64,000 nt of DNA from Nitrosovibrio tenuis (GCF_900109785.1 NZ_FOBH01000013.1:1-64000); one strand, 5' to 3'. Shown: positions 35,121-45,674, counted from the first letter of the stretch. Notes: a model not told the origin generated them from the sequence alone. Made by a program: numbers and translations.

Positions 35121-38100
35121 ATGAAAATTCTCTACCTGGAGGATAACGCACAAGACGCCGATCTCGTGCGAACCGAACTACGAAAGCGTGCGCCCGATAT
35201 GCAGTTGGATATAGCGTGTACGCTGACCGAGGCACTGGCAAAGATTAAACTGTTCGAGGAGATTTATGGAACCGGTCTGCAATCGACAGCAGCCGAACCA
35301 CCATCTGCTTCGGCGGATGGGAACAGTTGTCCTCGCTATGATCTCGTCCTGACCGATCTTAATCTGCCGGATGGAAGCGGGACAACTCTGTTGGCTGAGG
35401 TCCGCAGTCAGCATCTGCCGTTACCGGTGGTGGTGCTCACCTCATCTGGCAGCGAAGAGGCACTGGCGCTGCTCCAGGCGGGCGCCGATGATTACGTCAT
35501 AAAACGTCATAATTTCCATGAGACCCTGGCCCTCGTACTGCGTGCCGCGCTGGATAAATTTCATACGGAAACCAGCCGGCGAGCCGCGCCACTACGGGTC
35601 CTGTATGTCGAACCCAACGCCCATGATATCGATCTTGCAAAAAGGGAATTGGCTTCCATTGCTCCGCACCTCCGTATTGAATCACTGCGGACAGCCGGGC
35701 AGGTGTTTCAACGCCTGGAGGCGCAGAGTCCACAGGCCACCGTCGACGTTCTTCTACTTGATTATCGCTTACCCGGACCTTCCATCACCGATATTTTAAA
35801 AGAACTGTGCCAGGTCCGCGGGCTGGACCTTCCTATCATTCTAATCACCGAGCATGGAGACGAAGAGATTGCGCGGCAGTCTCTCAAGCTGGGAGCGGCT
35901 GACTATGTAGTGAAGGGTAATGGTTACCTGCAGCGTTTATCCACTGTTATTGAAAACGCCTGGCTTAGAGCCGAAACATCTCGGAGGGAGAGGGTCTTGC
36001 TGGAAGAAAGAACTCGACTTGCTCTAGCCACCGAGGCGGCCGCAATGGGCATATGGGAGTGGAACCCCGTTACCAACAAGATGATCTGGGATGACCGCAT
36101 GTACAACATATTCGGCGCACGTCGCGGTAGCCTGGTTACTTATGAGACCTGGAAATCCTATATTCATCCTGACGATCTGGCCGAGCAGGAGGCACAGCTT
36201 AAAAAAATCAGCAAGGAGGATGGTGGCGGGCAACTGGATTTCCGAATCCTGCGTGGACATGAAACGGTGCGTCATCTGCATATCGCCAAAGCGGTGAGAT
36301 GGAGTACAAACGGTGATGAATTGAGAATCGTAGGTACTGCCATCGATATCACCAAGCGCAAGCAGACTGAATTGGCAATCCAGCGACATGCGAAACAGCA
36401 GGGTCTCATTGCGGCATTCGGACAGCAGGCACTGGCCAATTTGAATATTGATGAGCTATGGGATCAAGCAGCGGTGATGGTCTTACAAGGCCTCAATGTC
36501 GGCTTCTGCAAAGTGCTTCAGCTTGCGTCGGATAATAGTCGTTTCATACTTAAGGCAGGGGCGGGGTGGAAAGACGGCTGGATAGGCCGCCATATAGCCG
36601 CCACCTACGAGAATACGCAGAACCGTTTTGTTCTCGCGAGTCACCGATCCGTCATAGTGGGGGATTTTCACTCCGAGGTTCGCTTCAAGCCTTCGGCCAT
36701 TCTCACGAAACATGGAATACGGAGTGCCGCCAATGTGCTTATTTCCGGGGCGGGTGGACCCTATGGTGTATTAGGAGCTTATTCCCGCGATGCCCACCGT
36801 TTTACCCCGAGCTGTGTTGATTTTTTGCAGGGACTCGCCAACATTCTTGCGACCGCGATAGACAGAAAAACCACAGAGGAGCGGCTCACTTATTTGGCGC
36901 AGTTCGACCCACTGACCGAACTGCCCAATCGGAGCCTATTTCTCGATCGCCTCAACCAGGCGATGCAGCATGCCAAACGCAGCAAGGGTCGAATTGCCGT
37001 GGTATTTGTCGATCTCGATCGCTTCAAGATCGTCAACGATACCATGGGTCACAGCATGGGCGACAAATTGCTGGTTCAGGTTGCGCAAAGACTCCGGCAG
37101 TGCGTGCGTTCAGGCGATACGGTCGCCCGTCTGGGGGGGGACGAGTTCGCTTTCATTCTTTCCAGTCTGGCCCAGGCCGAAGATGCAACGATGGTTGCAG
37201 AAAAAATAATTACTGCCCTATCGCTGCTGTTCGAGCTTGACGGGCAGGAAATCTATATTTCTGCGAGCGTCGGCATCAGCATCTATCCCGGAGATGGTAC
37301 GGATGCGGGTAGCTTGCTGAAAAACGCTGATACTGCGATGTTTCAGGCTAAAGAACAGGGTCCCGCAATCTACCAGTTCTATCTTCCACAGATGAACGAA
37401 CGCGCTGTCGCTCGCCTGAAATTGGAAACGCAGCTCCGTGGCGCGCTGGCGCGGCAGGAATTTATACTGCATTATCAGCCGAAGGCAAGTTTGATAACCG
37501 GCAAGATCACCGGTTTCGAAGCGCTGTTGCGCTGGCAGCATCCCGCGCATGGGCTCGTGCCGCCACTCCAATTTATCTCTGTCCTTGAGGATACCGGTTT
37601 GATTGTATCGGTTGGAGAATGGGTAGTGCGAACTGTCTGTGAGCAGATCCGGAAATGGCAGGACCAAGGCTTGGCTCCTTATCCCATATCGATCAATCTT
37701 TCCGCTCGGCAGTTCCAACAGCAGGACCTTGATGCCATCATTGGGAAGACTCTGAAAGTCACCGACATTGATCCCCGTCTGCTGGAGTTTGAGCTGACCG
37801 AGTCAGTCCTGATGAAAGAAGCCGAAACGGCCACGAATGCACTCCAGAACCTGAAGTCCTTCGGTGTACAAATATCCATGGATGATTTCGGGACCGGTTA
37901 TTCCAGCCTGGCTTACCTCAAGCGATTTCCGCTTGACGTACTCAAAATAGATCGTACATTTATCCGGGACGTTACGACAGATCCGGACGATGCGACCATT
38001 ACTGTGGCAATGATCAAGCTTGCGCACAGCTTGGGGTTGAAAGTCGTAGCAGAAGGGGTGGAAACCAAGGCTCAACTGCACTTTCTGATAGAGAACGGTT

Positions 38101-38195
38101 GCGACGAGATGCAAGGTTTTTACTTCTCTCGGCCTCTACCGCTCGAAACTGTCTCGCAAGCACTTATTGAAGGATACCGATTGCCGGCATTTTAA
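35121..38195 (+). CDS. REC-REC-PAS-GAF-GGDEF-EAL c-di-GMP signalling protein
   Basis: 1024 residues. Receiver 1 (1-145): Asp79 in LVLTDLNLPDGSG. Receiver 2 (about 158-275): Asp214 in LLLDYRLPG. PAS (about 285-415), GAF (about 420-565), GGDEF (about 575-735, VARLGGDEFAFIL intact) and EAL (about 750-1005, GFEALLRW, NLSARQF, LTESVLM, MDDFGTGYSSL, KIDRTF, VAEGVET all present). Both catalytic sites look functional, so it may make or break c-di-GMP depending on phosphorylation and on PAS/GAF ligands. An insert in receiver 1 (about 52-70, STAAEPPSASADG) is unusual. Its two receivers make it the natural end point of the upstream kinase and CheY-like protein. Confidence 0.93.
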   Translation: MKILYLEDNAQDADLVRTELRKRAPDMQLDIACTLTEALAKIKLFEEIYGTGLQSTAAEPPSASADGNSCPRYDLVLTDLNLPDGSGTTLLAEVRSQHLPLPVVVLTSSGSEEALALLQAGADDYVIKRHNFHETLALVLRAALDKFHTETSRRAAPLRVLYVEPNAHDIDLAKRELASIAPHLRIESLRTAGQVFQRLEAQSPQATVDVLLLDYRLPGPSITDILKELCQVRGLDLPIILITEHGDEEIARQSLKLGAADYVVKGNGYLQRLSTVIENAWLRAETSRRERVLLEERTRLALATEAAAMGIWEWNPVTNKMIWDDRMYNIFGARRGSLVTYETWKSYIHPDDLAEQEAQLKKISKEDGGGQLDFRILRGHETVRHLHIAKAVRWSTNGDELRIVGTAIDITKRKQTELAIQRHAKQQGLIAAFGQQALANLNIDELWDQAAVMVLQGLNVGFCKVLQLASDNSRFILKAGAGWKDGWIGRHIAATYENTQNRFVLASHRSVIVGDFHSEVRFKPSAILTKHGIRSAANVLISGAGGPYGVLGAYSRDAHRFTPSCVDFLQGLANILATAIDRKTTEERLTYLAQFDPLTELPNRSLFLDRLNQAMQHAKRSKGRIAVVFVDLDRFKIVNDTMGHSMGDKLLVQVAQRLRQCVRSGDTVARLGGDEFAFILSSLAQAEDATMVAEKIITALSLLFELDGQEIYISASVGISIYPGDGTDAGSLLKNADTAMFQAKEQGPAIYQFYLPQMNERAVARLKLETQLRGALARQEFILHYQPKASLITGKITGFEALLRWQHPAHGLVPPLQFISVLEDTGLIVSVGEWVVRTVCEQIRKWQDQGLAPYPISINLSARQFQQQDLDAIIGKTLKVTDIDPRLLEFELTESVLMKEAETATNALQNLKSFGVQISMDDFGTGYSSLAYLKRFPLDVLKIDRTFIRDVTTDPDDATITVAMIKLAHSLGLKVVAEGVETKAQLHFLIENGCDEMQGFYFSRPLPLETVSQALIEGYRLPAF

Positions 38196-38579
38196 GAGGC
38201 CTCGCACGGTTCCCCGCAGGGGCACGTGGATAATCCGATTGCAACGCGGCTGCAACGAGTGTCAAGCCTGACAATATAAACAACGCGCAGCGGTTTTTCG
38301 CGCGCAGGCGTCGGACGGGAAACGAGTAGATGGCTGAGCCGGGCAAGGTCGGGACTCATCCGGAGATTCTCCAATAATAGCAACGCGCTGGATTCGCCGG
38401 CGCACCGCCGATGTTGATTGCGCAACAATCGAATAAAGTTCTTCCACTATCCGCCGTTATTTGTTAACTTAATGCCCGCTGAGCAAGGGCTCCACAGTTC
38501 ATGAAACCTGTTCAGAATTTCCTGATTTTGCGAATCCCGGTCCGCGGGGGGCGGATGAATTTCTCCAAGGGATAAGATA
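38196..38579. other. Intergenic, no gene seen
   Basis: About 380 bases between the GGDEF-EAL gene and the PBP7-like gene, same strand. Short GC-rich inverted segments (for instance CCCCGCAGGGG near 38211) are present but without T-runs. Probably contains the promoter of the next gene. Confidence 0.45.
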
Positions 38580-39410
38580 ATGAAAAAAATTATCCTTGCG
38601 GCTTGCGTAATATTTGCATTTATCGGCTGTGCTTCAGCACAGCCGGGCGGATTGAATCTGAGATCGCAGGCTGCGCTGATTCTGGATGCGGAGCATGGGC
38701 GCATTCTTTTCCATAAGAATGCAGATGCCATCATGCCGATCGCTTCCATTACGAAGCTCATGACAGCGATCGTTGTGCTCGATGCCAACTTGCCTCTGAC
38801 TGATCAAATTTTCATTGAAGATGGCGACGTAGATATTCTCAAGAATACCCGTTCTCGCTTGCGGGTGGGTTCGAGCCTTTCGCGGCGAGACATGCTGCGA
38901 TTGGCACTGATGTCTTCCGAGAATCGTGCCGCCGCGGCGCTCGGGCGCACCTATCCCGGAGGCATAGGCGCTTTCGTGGAAGCAATGAACCGCAAAGCCT
39001 TTGAACTTGGCATGGGTAACAGTTACTTCGTTGATTCGACGGGGTTGAATAGTGCAAATGTCTCCACAGCACGAGATCTGGCCAAGCTTGTGGATGCGGC
39101 CGAGGATTACGACATCATTCGTGAATTCTCAACAACTGCGAAGCACGCCGTAATATTTGGAGATGAAGACCGCAGCCTGCAATTCGTCAATTCCAATAAT
39201 CTGGTGAGTAGCAGCAACTGGGATATAGGCGTGTCAAAGACCGGTTTTCTCAGCGAGGCCGGAAGATGTCTCGTCATGCAGGCGAAAATAACGGGGAAGC
39301 CGGTCATTATTGTGTTACTCGATTCCTGGGGTAAAAACACCCGCCTCGGCGATGCCAACCGTATAAAAAAATGGATGGAGACGGGTTTCGCTCGTAAAGT
39401 TCGCGGCTAA
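38580..39410 (+). CDS. pbpG: PBP7-like D-Ala-D-Ala endopeptidase/carboxypeptidase
   Basis: 276 residues. Signal peptide MKKIILAACVIFAFIGCASA (a lipobox FIGC is an alternative). The penicillin-binding motifs are complete: SxxK in IASITKLMTAIVVLD (about 55-69), SxN in MSSENRAAAALGRTYPGG (about 105-122) and KTG in VSKTGFLSEAG (about 217-227). The length and the TYPGGIGAFVEAMN region fit PbpG rather than the longer DacA, which has an extra C-terminal anchor domain. It trims peptidoglycan crosslinks in the periplasm. Monocistronic, followed after 73 bases by a LapA-family gene. Confidence 0.9.
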   Translation: MKKIILAACVIFAFIGCASAQPGGLNLRSQAALILDAEHGRILFHKNADAIMPIASITKLMTAIVVLDANLPLTDQIFIEDGDVDILKNTRSRLRVGSSLSRRDMLRLALMSSENRAAAALGRTYPGGIGAFVEAMNRKAFELGMGNSYFVDSTGLNSANVSTARDLAKLVDAAEDYDIIREFSTTAKHAVIFGDEDRSLQFVNSNNLVSSSNWDIGVSKTGFLSEAGRCLVMQAKITGKPVIIVLLDSWGKNTRLGDANRIKKWMETGFARKVRG

Positions 39411-39483
39411 TCCTCCAGTTCTGCGCGCCCTCCGGATAAATCGCTTTTCTGTTTGGAGCTAACGATCGCCTGGTGGAATTGTC

Positions 39484-39786
39484 ATGCCGTTACAGTTGGT
39501 TGCCGCGTTCATTATCGTCTTTCTGATTGTCGTGTTCGCGGTTCAGAATGCTGTGGCCGTAAGCGTCGTATTTTTTCTATGGCGAGTTGATGCTTCGCTT
39601 GCCACGGTGATTGCCGCATGTTTTAGCCTGGGCGCTCTTATCGGCGCATTGGTAACGGTCCCAACGATGTTGCGTGAACGCATCTCGATTAGCCGGTTGC
39701 GTAAACAGGTTGAAGCCTTGCGTGCCGAGAATGACAATTTGCGCAAACTGAAGAAGGATTCGCCGTCGGCCGCATCAGATTTCTGA
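39484..39786 (+). CDS. lapA: LapA-domain (DUF1049) membrane protein
   Basis: 100 residues: membrane segment 1 (LVAAFIIVFLIVVFAVQNA), the hallmark NAVAVSVVFFLWRVDASLAT turn, membrane segment 2 (VIAACFSLGALIGALVTVP) and a cytoplasmic coiled coil (RLRKQVEALRAENDNLRKL). In E. coli LapA works with LapB in lipopolysaccharide assembly and LpxC turnover. Here lapB and ihf genes do not follow, so the connection is only by family. Confidence 0.85.
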   Translation: MPLQLVAAFIIVFLIVVFAVQNAVAVSVVFFLWRVDASLATVIAACFSLGALIGALVTVPTMLRERISISRLRKQVEALRAENDNLRKLKKDSPSAASDF

Positions 39787-39967
39787 CAGAAAAGAATACT
39801 GAACACGGCGGTTCAGGGGTGACGGTCCAACCAACGGATGGCGTGCTTTGCACGCTACGGCAGCACCGTTGCCGCCGGTAACGTTCATAATATCTGGGAC
39901 TTATATATCCCTTATGCGCGGACCAATAGACCTTTCGAACAAAATTCACTGTTCTGAGGGTGTTCAT

Positions 39968-41227
39968 TTAGAGCAGCTGAAACGCAAGAATAGCAACAAC
40001 TGTCGGCGGCAACGCGGCTGCCAACAGGCCTAAAGGATGAATGGCTTCATCCCTGAATGATCTTTTGAGCAGAGCGAAGCCTGCCGGGTTTGGAGCATTG
40101 GCAATCACAGTCAACCCCCCGCCAGTAACAGCTCCGGCAACGAGCGAATACCGGAATTCGGCGCTCGTCCCTTCCAGAAGAGACCCCAGGTAAGTCAGCG
40201 CTGCATTGTCGGTCACCGCTGTAAGGAGCGTCGCGCCGAAAAAGAGCGTGGTACTGTCCATTCCCGCCAGCATGGGCTGCAGCCACCACTTCTGCTGCCC
40301 TCCAAGAACGATCAAGCCAGCGAGAAAGAACGCAACCATTAATCCCTCGCGCAGGATGAGACGGTCCTGGTAGCGTTCATATGCCTGGGTAAAGCCGATG
40401 AAGAAGAGGAGCAATCCGATAAAGACGACGGGATGATGAGCAAATATCACTACGCCAATCAGAAAGGCGAGATGCACAAGCGCTACCGGGAGTGGCACTG
40501 CGGCGGATAGCCCGTTTTCCTGGTTTTTGATTTTCGACAATTCGCTCTGAAACAGCAAAGTGGCCGCCAGAGCGTTGATTATTACTGCGAGGGCGGCTTT
40601 CCAGCCGAAGGCGCTAAACATAAAGGCCGTGTCCCATCCCCACTTGCCGGCCACCATGAGCACGGGAGGCGCCGCGAACGATGTCATCGTTCCGCCTATC
40701 GAAATATTGACGAACAGCACGCCGAGGGTGACGTATTTGAGCCGGACGGAAATATCCTTCCGGGAGTATAAGCGCTCGAGCAGAATCAAGCCGGCCAAGG
40801 TCATGGCTGCCGGCTCGGTGATGAAGGAACCCAACAGGGGAACGAACGACAGCGTTATGAAATAAAAAGCCTTTCCATCCGGCCAGGGAATGAGCCGCGC
40901 GAGCATTTTGACGCAAAGCATGGCGAGTTGCAGAATCGGGCGGCTGCCCGAAATGACCATGATTGCAAACACGAACATTGGTTCGGTAAAACTCTGCTGA
41001 TTGAGATACGCGACGGCGGTTTGCTTTCCGTCCATGACCAGCATCGCGACGATCAGTACCATTGCCCAGAAGCCAAAAACGACCTCGACTTCGCCCAGAA
41101 AATGCCATATACCCGCGTGTGCCGGGTGAACGTGTGCAAGATGCTCGAAGAACTTTGTCGAAAAAGTATGAATCAGCGCGATTCCGAACAGGGCTGCACC
41201 AATAATTTCGATAGGAACGGGGTCCAT
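39968..41227 (-). CDS. Putative Na+/H+ antiporter (Na_H_antiport_3 family)
   Basis: 419 residues with about 11-12 membrane segments. Typical stretches: SFVPLLGSFITEPAAMTLAG, NISIGGTMTSFAAPPVLMVA, LLTAVTDNAALTYLGSLLEG and TGGGLTVIANAPNPAGFALL. This matches the putative Na+/H+ antiporter family known from chlamydiae and ammonia-oxidizing betaproteobacteria. The Asp in TAVTDNAALTYLG and the discontinuous-helix GGTMTSFAAPP motif are candidate ion sites by analogy with the ion-transporter superfamily. The start is not strongly marked. Convergent with lapA. Confidence 0.85.
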   Translation of the reverse strand: MDPVPIEIIGAALFGIALIHTFSTKFFEHLAHVHPAHAGIWHFLGEVEVVFGFWAMVLIVAMLVMDGKQTAVAYLNQQSFTEPMFVFAIMVISGSRPILQLAMLCVKMLARLIPWPDGKAFYFITLSFVPLLGSFITEPAAMTLAGLILLERLYSRKDISVRLKYVTLGVLFVNISIGGTMTSFAAPPVLMVAGKWGWDTAFMFSAFGWKAALAVIINALAATLLFQSELSKIKNQENGLSAAVPLPVALVHLAFLIGVVIFAHHPVVFIGLLLFFIGFTQAYERYQDRLILREGLMVAFFLAGLIVLGGQQKWWLQPMLAGMDSTTLFFGATLLTAVTDNAALTYLGSLLEGTSAEFRYSLVAGAVTGGGLTVIANAPNPAGFALLKRSFRDEAIHPLGLLAAALPPTVVAILAFQLL

Positions 41228-41378
41228 TCTTTTATGTGGATGAGCCTATGCGGATTTAGGATGGCGCTGGGAAGCATCTTCAGATTCAAGTGCTGAATCC
41301 GAAGGTTTGAAAGAACGTATCTCGAACCGCTTCCCTGCTTGTCAGCGAGCTCGGATGGGTTTTAGCTGGAAAATGGTT

Positions 41379-42038
41379 CTATTTCATCGCATCGAGGTTT
41401 GCCTGTGCATCAGCATTACCCTGCGCGGCCGCTTTCTTGAACCATTCCTTTGCCTTGGCCGCATCGTTGGGAACACCTTCACCCGAGTAATACATTACGC
41501 CGAGGTTATTTTGCGCGTCGGCATTTCCTTGATCGGCAGCTTTTTTAAACAACTCTACCGCTTTGGCGGAATCTTTCGGCACGCCTTCTCCGTTGGCGTA
41601 TAGCAATCCGAGGTTGAATTGTGCGTCGGCATATCCCTGGGCCGCAGACCGGTGAAACCACGCCGCGGCCTTCTCCGGGTCATTGCTCAGGGTCTTGCCT
41701 GACGCATCCTTGGATATGGCTTCCCCTGTGTAGTACATCACGCCGAGGCCATTTTGTGCCTTGGCGTCCCCACTTTCCGCGTCCTGCCTTAATTTAACGA
41801 ATTTTTCTTCCGGCGTTGGTTCGTTCGCTGCCGAGGGCATGATCTGATTTATCAGCGCCGCTTTTTCTTCTGGCGTTAACTCATTCTCCAGTACCGACGG
41901 AATTTGCTTCTCAGAGGTAAATTCATCCGGAATCTTGATCTGTTTTTCGGTTTTGGCAGCGGTCCCGGGAGATTTCTCACCGCACCCTGCAAGCATGAGC
42001 AGGGGTACAGCGAGCAATGTAACGAACAAAATTTTCAT
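41379..42038 (-). CDS. Sel1-repeat lipoprotein
   Basis: 219 residues. Lipoprotein signal MKILFVTLLAVPLLMLAGC with lipobox LAGC. After a polar linker with two TPEEK segments (residues about 55-80) come three Sel1-like repeats from about residue 92: AQNGLGVMYYTGEAISKDAS, AQFNLGLLYANGEGVPKDSA and AQNNLGVMYYSGEGVPNDAA. Sel1 repeats form a superhelix for protein binding. An envelope scaffold or stress role is likely, without a known partner here. Lies between the antiporter and glnA on the same strand. Confidence 0.88.
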   Translation of the reverse strand: MKILFVTLLAVPLLMLAGCGEKSPGTAAKTEKQIKIPDEFTSEKQIPSVLENELTPEEKAALINQIMPSAANEPTPEEKFVKLRQDAESGDAKAQNGLGVMYYTGEAISKDASGKTLSNDPEKAAAWFHRSAAQGYADAQFNLGLLYANGEGVPKDSAKAVELFKKAADQGNADAQNNLGVMYYSGEGVPNDAAKAKEWFKKAAAQGNADAQANLDAMK

Positions 42039-42100
42039 CGCGTATTATGTCCAGTATTCTGCCAGGCTGGCTCCGCAACAGGCATGGAAAAAAATGATTC

Positions 42101-43510
42101 TCACAGGCTGTAGTACATATCAAACTCGACCGGATGCGTGGTCATCCGAAAGCGCGTAACCTCCTCCATCTTGAGTTCGATATAACCGTTTATCATATCA
42201 TTTGAAAACACGCCGCCGCGTGTCAGAAAATCACGGTCCTTGTCCAGGCTGCTCAGCGCTTCTTCCAGCGAAGCGCAAGGGTTTGGAATCCGGGCGGCTT
42301 CTTCAGCAGGAAGGTCGTAGAGATTTTTGTCCATGGGATCGCCTGGATGAATCTTGTTCTGGATGCCATCGAGTCCTGCCATCATCAGTGCGGTGAACAT
42401 GAGGTAGGGATTCGCGGTCGGATCAGGAAACCGGACCTCGATGCGCCGCCCCTTGGGGCTATTCGCATAGGGAATACGTACTGCTGCGGAACGGTTGCTG
42501 ACCGAGTAAGCGAGATTGATCGGCGCTTCAAAGCCGGGGACCAGTCGCTTGTAAGAATTGGTACCCGGGTTGGTTATCGCATTCAGCGCCTTCGCATGTT
42601 TGATAATGCCTCCTATGTAAAACAGGGCCATTTCCGAAAGTCCCCCATAACCATTTCCGGAAAACAGATTATGCCCTCCTTTCCAAATGGACTGGTGGAC
42701 GTGCATTCCCGAACCGTTATCGCCGACGATGGGTTTCGGCATGAAGGTCGCTGTTTTACCGTACGAGTGCGCCACGTTGTGCACCACATACTTGAATACC
42801 TGGGTCCAATCGGCTCGCTTCACAAGGCTGCTGTATTTCGTGCCGATTTCGCATTGTCCCGCGGTTGCGACCTCATGATGATGCACCTCGACTTCGATAC
42901 CCATCTCTTCCAGGGCCAGGCACATGGCGGAACGAATGTCATGCAAGGAATCGATCGGAGGGACCGGAAAATACCCGCCTTTTATGCCGGGGCGATGTCC
43001 GATATTTCCGCCTTCATATTTCTTCCCGGAACTCCAGGCCGCTTCCTCGGATTCAATTTTTACCGAACAACCAGACATGTCGGCATGCCAGGTTACAGAA
43101 TCAAAGATGAAAAATTCGGGTTCCGGGCCGAAGTAAGCGGTATCACCAATACTGGTCGATTTGAGGTAAGCTTCACCGCGCTTCGCCAAAGAGCGTGGAT
43201 CACGATCATAGCCTTTCCCATCTGAGGGCTCTACCACGTCACAGGTAAGAAAAAGCGTAGCCTCATCCATGAACGGATCCATTTTCGCGGTGTCTGGGTC
43301 GGGTATCAGCAGCATGTCGGACGCCTGAACGCCTTTCCAGCCGGCAATGGAAGAACCATCGAACGCATGACCGTCCTCAAGCTTATCCGCGTCAACCGCA
43401 TGAGCGGGGAGCGTCACGTGTTGTTCCTTGCCTCGGGTATCAGTAAATCGCAGATCAACAAATTTGACTTCATTGTCCTGGATCATTTTCAGAACATCGG
43501 CTGCCGCCAT
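42101..43510 (-). CDS. glnA: Glutamine synthetase, type I (GlnA)
   Basis: 469 residues, the usual GSI-beta length. Makes glutamine from glutamate, ammonia and ATP as a dodecamer. Seen: N-terminal beta-Grasp ([20 protein letters not shown]), latch loop [15 protein letters not shown], metal ligands in [11 protein letters not shown] and [14 protein letters not shown], the [20 protein letters not shown]/ammonia region and RSAAVRIPY. Adenylylation site Tyr lies in [11 protein letters not shown], so GlnE control is expected. GGAG lies seven bases before the ATG. Upstream, a TATAAT hexamer reads on the minus strand at 43577-43582; I looked for a sigma-54 site and saw none. Confidence 0.96.
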   Translation of the reverse strand: MAAADVLKMIQDNEVKFVDLRFTDTRGKEQHVTLPAHAVDADKLEDGHAFDGSSIAGWKGVQASDMLLIPDPDTAKMDPFMDEATLFLTCDVVEPSDGKGYDRDPRSLAKRGEAYLKSTSIGDTAYFGPEPEFFIFDSVTWHADMSGCSVKIESEEAAWSSGKKYEGGNIGHRPGIKGGYFPVPPIDSLHDIRSAMCLALEEMGIEVEVHHHEVATAGQCEIGTKYSSLVKRADWTQVFKYVVHNVAHSYGKTATFMPKPIVGDNGSGMHVHQSIWKGGHNLFSGNGYGGLSEMALFYIGGIIKHAKALNAITNPGTNSYKRLVPGFEAPINLAYSVSNRSAAVRIPYANSPKGRRIEVRFPDPTANPYLMFTALMMAGLDGIQNKIHPGDPMDKNLYDLPAEEAARIPNPCASLEEALSSLDKDRDFLTRGGVFSNDMINGYIELKMEEVTRFRMTTHPVEFDMYYSL

Positions 43511-44036
43511 TTTAATCTCCAGACTAGGACTTTCAGTTGTACGATAAAAGATAACAAGAGAATAATCGAAAACAGCATTATATCAGCAGGAGCGCCGCCA
43601 TTACCCTATTACCTTAAGGGTGACGGCCGGGTGACGGCCGAATCCATGCAGGGGCTTTGCCTTTCTGGTCGTTCAATCTCGAACAGATAGACGGCATTAG
43701 AAATGCCGCCAGCCTTGAGCACCTCAACGGGTTTCCGTGGATTAGTGCGGGGGGAAAAAGTATTAATTCTTTTTCAGAGCGGTAATCCGCGAAGAACGCG
43801 ACGAAGCCCCTACCTTGATTCGAAGATGAAATTTACATGCTGGAGCACAACCGTTTTTCCATCCACTATTGAGCCGAAATATATTGCGATCCACCTAGGT
43901 CTTCGTGAACAAGCAGTGTGCCGTAATGATGGATTCGCTCGCCGGTTTCTTCGAAAGCCCCTGGGTATTTTAACCATACGCCGGCCGAAAAATGGAATAC
44001 CATTGTATATTCCGTTCACCGTTATCGAGAGTTTAT
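43511..44036. other. Divergent intergenic region glnA/rhodanese, no gene seen
   Basis: About 525 bases. It contains the probable glnA promoter (TATAAT at 43577-43582, minus) and a perfect 7-bp inverted repeat GAAAAAG-N8-CTTTTTC at about 43755-43776. Open frames on both strands here overlap one another and show no family resemblance. Confidence 0.45.
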
Positions 44037-44489
44037 ATGGAAACTATCGCCGCGATACTCGACAGGGCCGAACAACGCGCCAAGGAAATGGATTTACCCT
44101 ATCAAGGTGCTTTGTTGCCCGCTGAAGCACTTACTCTGCTTCAGGAAGCGCCGGACGCCAAACTGGTGGATGTGCGTTCCCGGGCTGAGTTGGATTGGGT
44201 GGGCCGAATTCCAGGCGCGGTTGAAATTGAGTGGCAATCCTATCCTGGCATGCGATACAACCCGGAGTTTGTGAACTATCTTTCCAGCCAGGTGGACAAG
44301 GAATCACTGGTAATGTTTATCTGCCGCAGCGGAGGGCGGTCACATCAGGCCGCCACGACCGCCACCGAACTGGGTTATACGGGCTGCTTCAACGTTCTCG
44401 AAGGTTTTGAGGGCGACAAGGATGCGACTGGCCATAGAGGAACCAAAGGCGGCTGGAAGGCAGCAGGATTGCCGTGGGTGCAGGGTTAA
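44037..44489 (+). CDS. Rhodanese-domain protein
   Basis: The start at 44037 is used because the rhodanese fold begins soon after it; an in-frame start at 43992 adds 15 unrelated residues. The 150-residue product is one rhodanese domain: LLPAEALTLLQEAPDAKLVD, VRSRAELDWVGRIPGAVEIE, active loop FICRSGGRSHQAA with the persulfide-carrying Cys, and GFEGDKDATGHRGTKGGWKA. The loop CRSGGRS fits a sulfurtransferase. The variant end GHRGTKGGWKAAGLPW is typical of proteobacterial single-domain members. Cytoplasmic, monocistronic. Confidence 0.9.
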   Translation: METIAAILDRAEQRAKEMDLPYQGALLPAEALTLLQEAPDAKLVDVRSRAELDWVGRIPGAVEIEWQSYPGMRYNPEFVNYLSSQVDKESLVMFICRSGGRSHQAATTATELGYTGCFNVLEGFEGDKDATGHRGTKGGWKAAGLPWVQG

Positions 44490-44553
44490 TTGGGAATAAT
44501 ACCGCGGGGAATGACATACCGAGGTTACGGCGTGGCGTGCTACTTCGCCTTGA

Positions 44554-45378
44554 TCAGGCTGCCGACCATTTAACCAAGCCGGAATAAGCTGTGATCAGCA
44601 CGATTACCCCAAACCCGATGCGATACCATGCAAATACGGTGAAGTCATGATGACTGATAAAGCGCAATAACCCCCGCACGGCCAGCAGCGCGCTAACGAA
44701 CGACGCTATAAAGCCAATCGCAAATACCCCCGCGTCACCGAAATGGAGGATATCGCGGTTTTTGTAAAGGTCGTAAAACGTGGCGGCGAACATAATGGGA
44801 ATTGCCAGAAAGAAAGAAAATTCCGTGGCGGCCCTGCGGGATAAACCAAAAAAAAGACCGCCAATAATGGTTGCACCGGAGCGCGAAGTGCCTGGTATCA
44901 GTGCAAGGCACTGCATTAGTCCAACCTTGAGCGCATGTTTCCAGTCCATGTCTTCCACTCGCTCGACATCCACCACATGCTTTCTGCGCTCAGCCCAGAG
45001 AATGAGGATTCCGCCAATAATAAACGCCATTGCCACGGGCACCGGGTGAAAAAGGTGTTGCTTGATGGTCTTGATGAACAACAAGCCCAAAATGGCGGCG
45101 GGCAGAAATGCTATGAAAAGGTTTAACACAAAGCGGTTCGCGTCCTGACGAGAACCGATATCCGACACCACATTCCCGATCTTCACACGATATTCCCAGC
45201 ACACTGCAAGGATTGCGCCGAGCTGGATGACGATAGTGAATACCTTGCCTTTTTCATCATTGAAGTCGAGCAAATCACTTACCAGGATGAGATGGCCGGT
45301 AGAGGAGATCGGAAGAAATTCGGTCAGACCCTCTACGATACCGAGAATCAAAGCCTTGAGGAATAGAAACCAGTCCAT
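44554..45378 (-). CDS. uppP: Undecaprenyl-diphosphatase (UppP/BacA)
   Basis: 274 residues, eight membrane segments. Recycles the lipid carrier by removing a phosphate from undecaprenyl pyrophosphate, for peptidoglycan and O-antigen synthesis. The signatures are exact: [20 protein letters not shown] (about 13-32) and the [13 protein letters not shown] loop (about 161-173), which supplies the catalytic Ser/Arg. Length is normal. Convergent with the rhodanese gene; the gap is about 65 bases. Confidence 0.96.
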   Translation of the reverse strand: MDWFLFLKALILGIVEGLTEFLPISSTGHLILVSDLLDFNDEKGKVFTIVIQLGAILAVCWEYRVKIGNVVSDIGSRQDANRFVLNLFIAFLPAAILGLLFIKTIKQHLFHPVPVAMAFIIGGILILWAERRKHVVDVERVEDMDWKHALKVGLMQCLALIPGTSRSGATIIGGLFFGLSRRAATEFSFFLAIPIMFAATFYDLYKNRDILHFGDAGVFAIGFIASFVSALLAVRGLLRFISHHDFTVFAWYRIGFGVIVLITAYSGLVKWSAA

Positions 45379-45674
45379 GAGCTTATCCGGAAACCATTTG
45401 GGGCTGGACAGGTATGAATGAACGCAGGCAAATCCTGAGGTTACCAGGCAACGGGATTATCCAGTCGTATTCAGAGGTCTTATGAGGATTTGGTATTTAC
45501 CGGTGGCCCTCATCCGTCTGATTATTAATTATTATTCCGACATTATCGCACGAATTGCGGTGTCAGGCTTGAGCAGGTACCCAGGGATACAAATTGCGCA
45601 ATCGCTCGCACGTACCCGCCCGATGGCTCTGGCAGCGCGCCTGCATTGGCCGTAGCTGATAGGCGATGTTGGCA

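Noticed and set aside
39841-39855. GCGTGC-TTT-GCACGC hairpin between lapA and the antiporter gene
   Set aside because: Only 6 bp and no T-run. It may be chance or a weak terminator, not enough to annotate.
43511-43700. Sigma-54 promoter for glnA
   Set aside because: I looked for TGGCAC-N5-TTGC on the minus strand and did not find it; only a TATAAT hexamer is visible.
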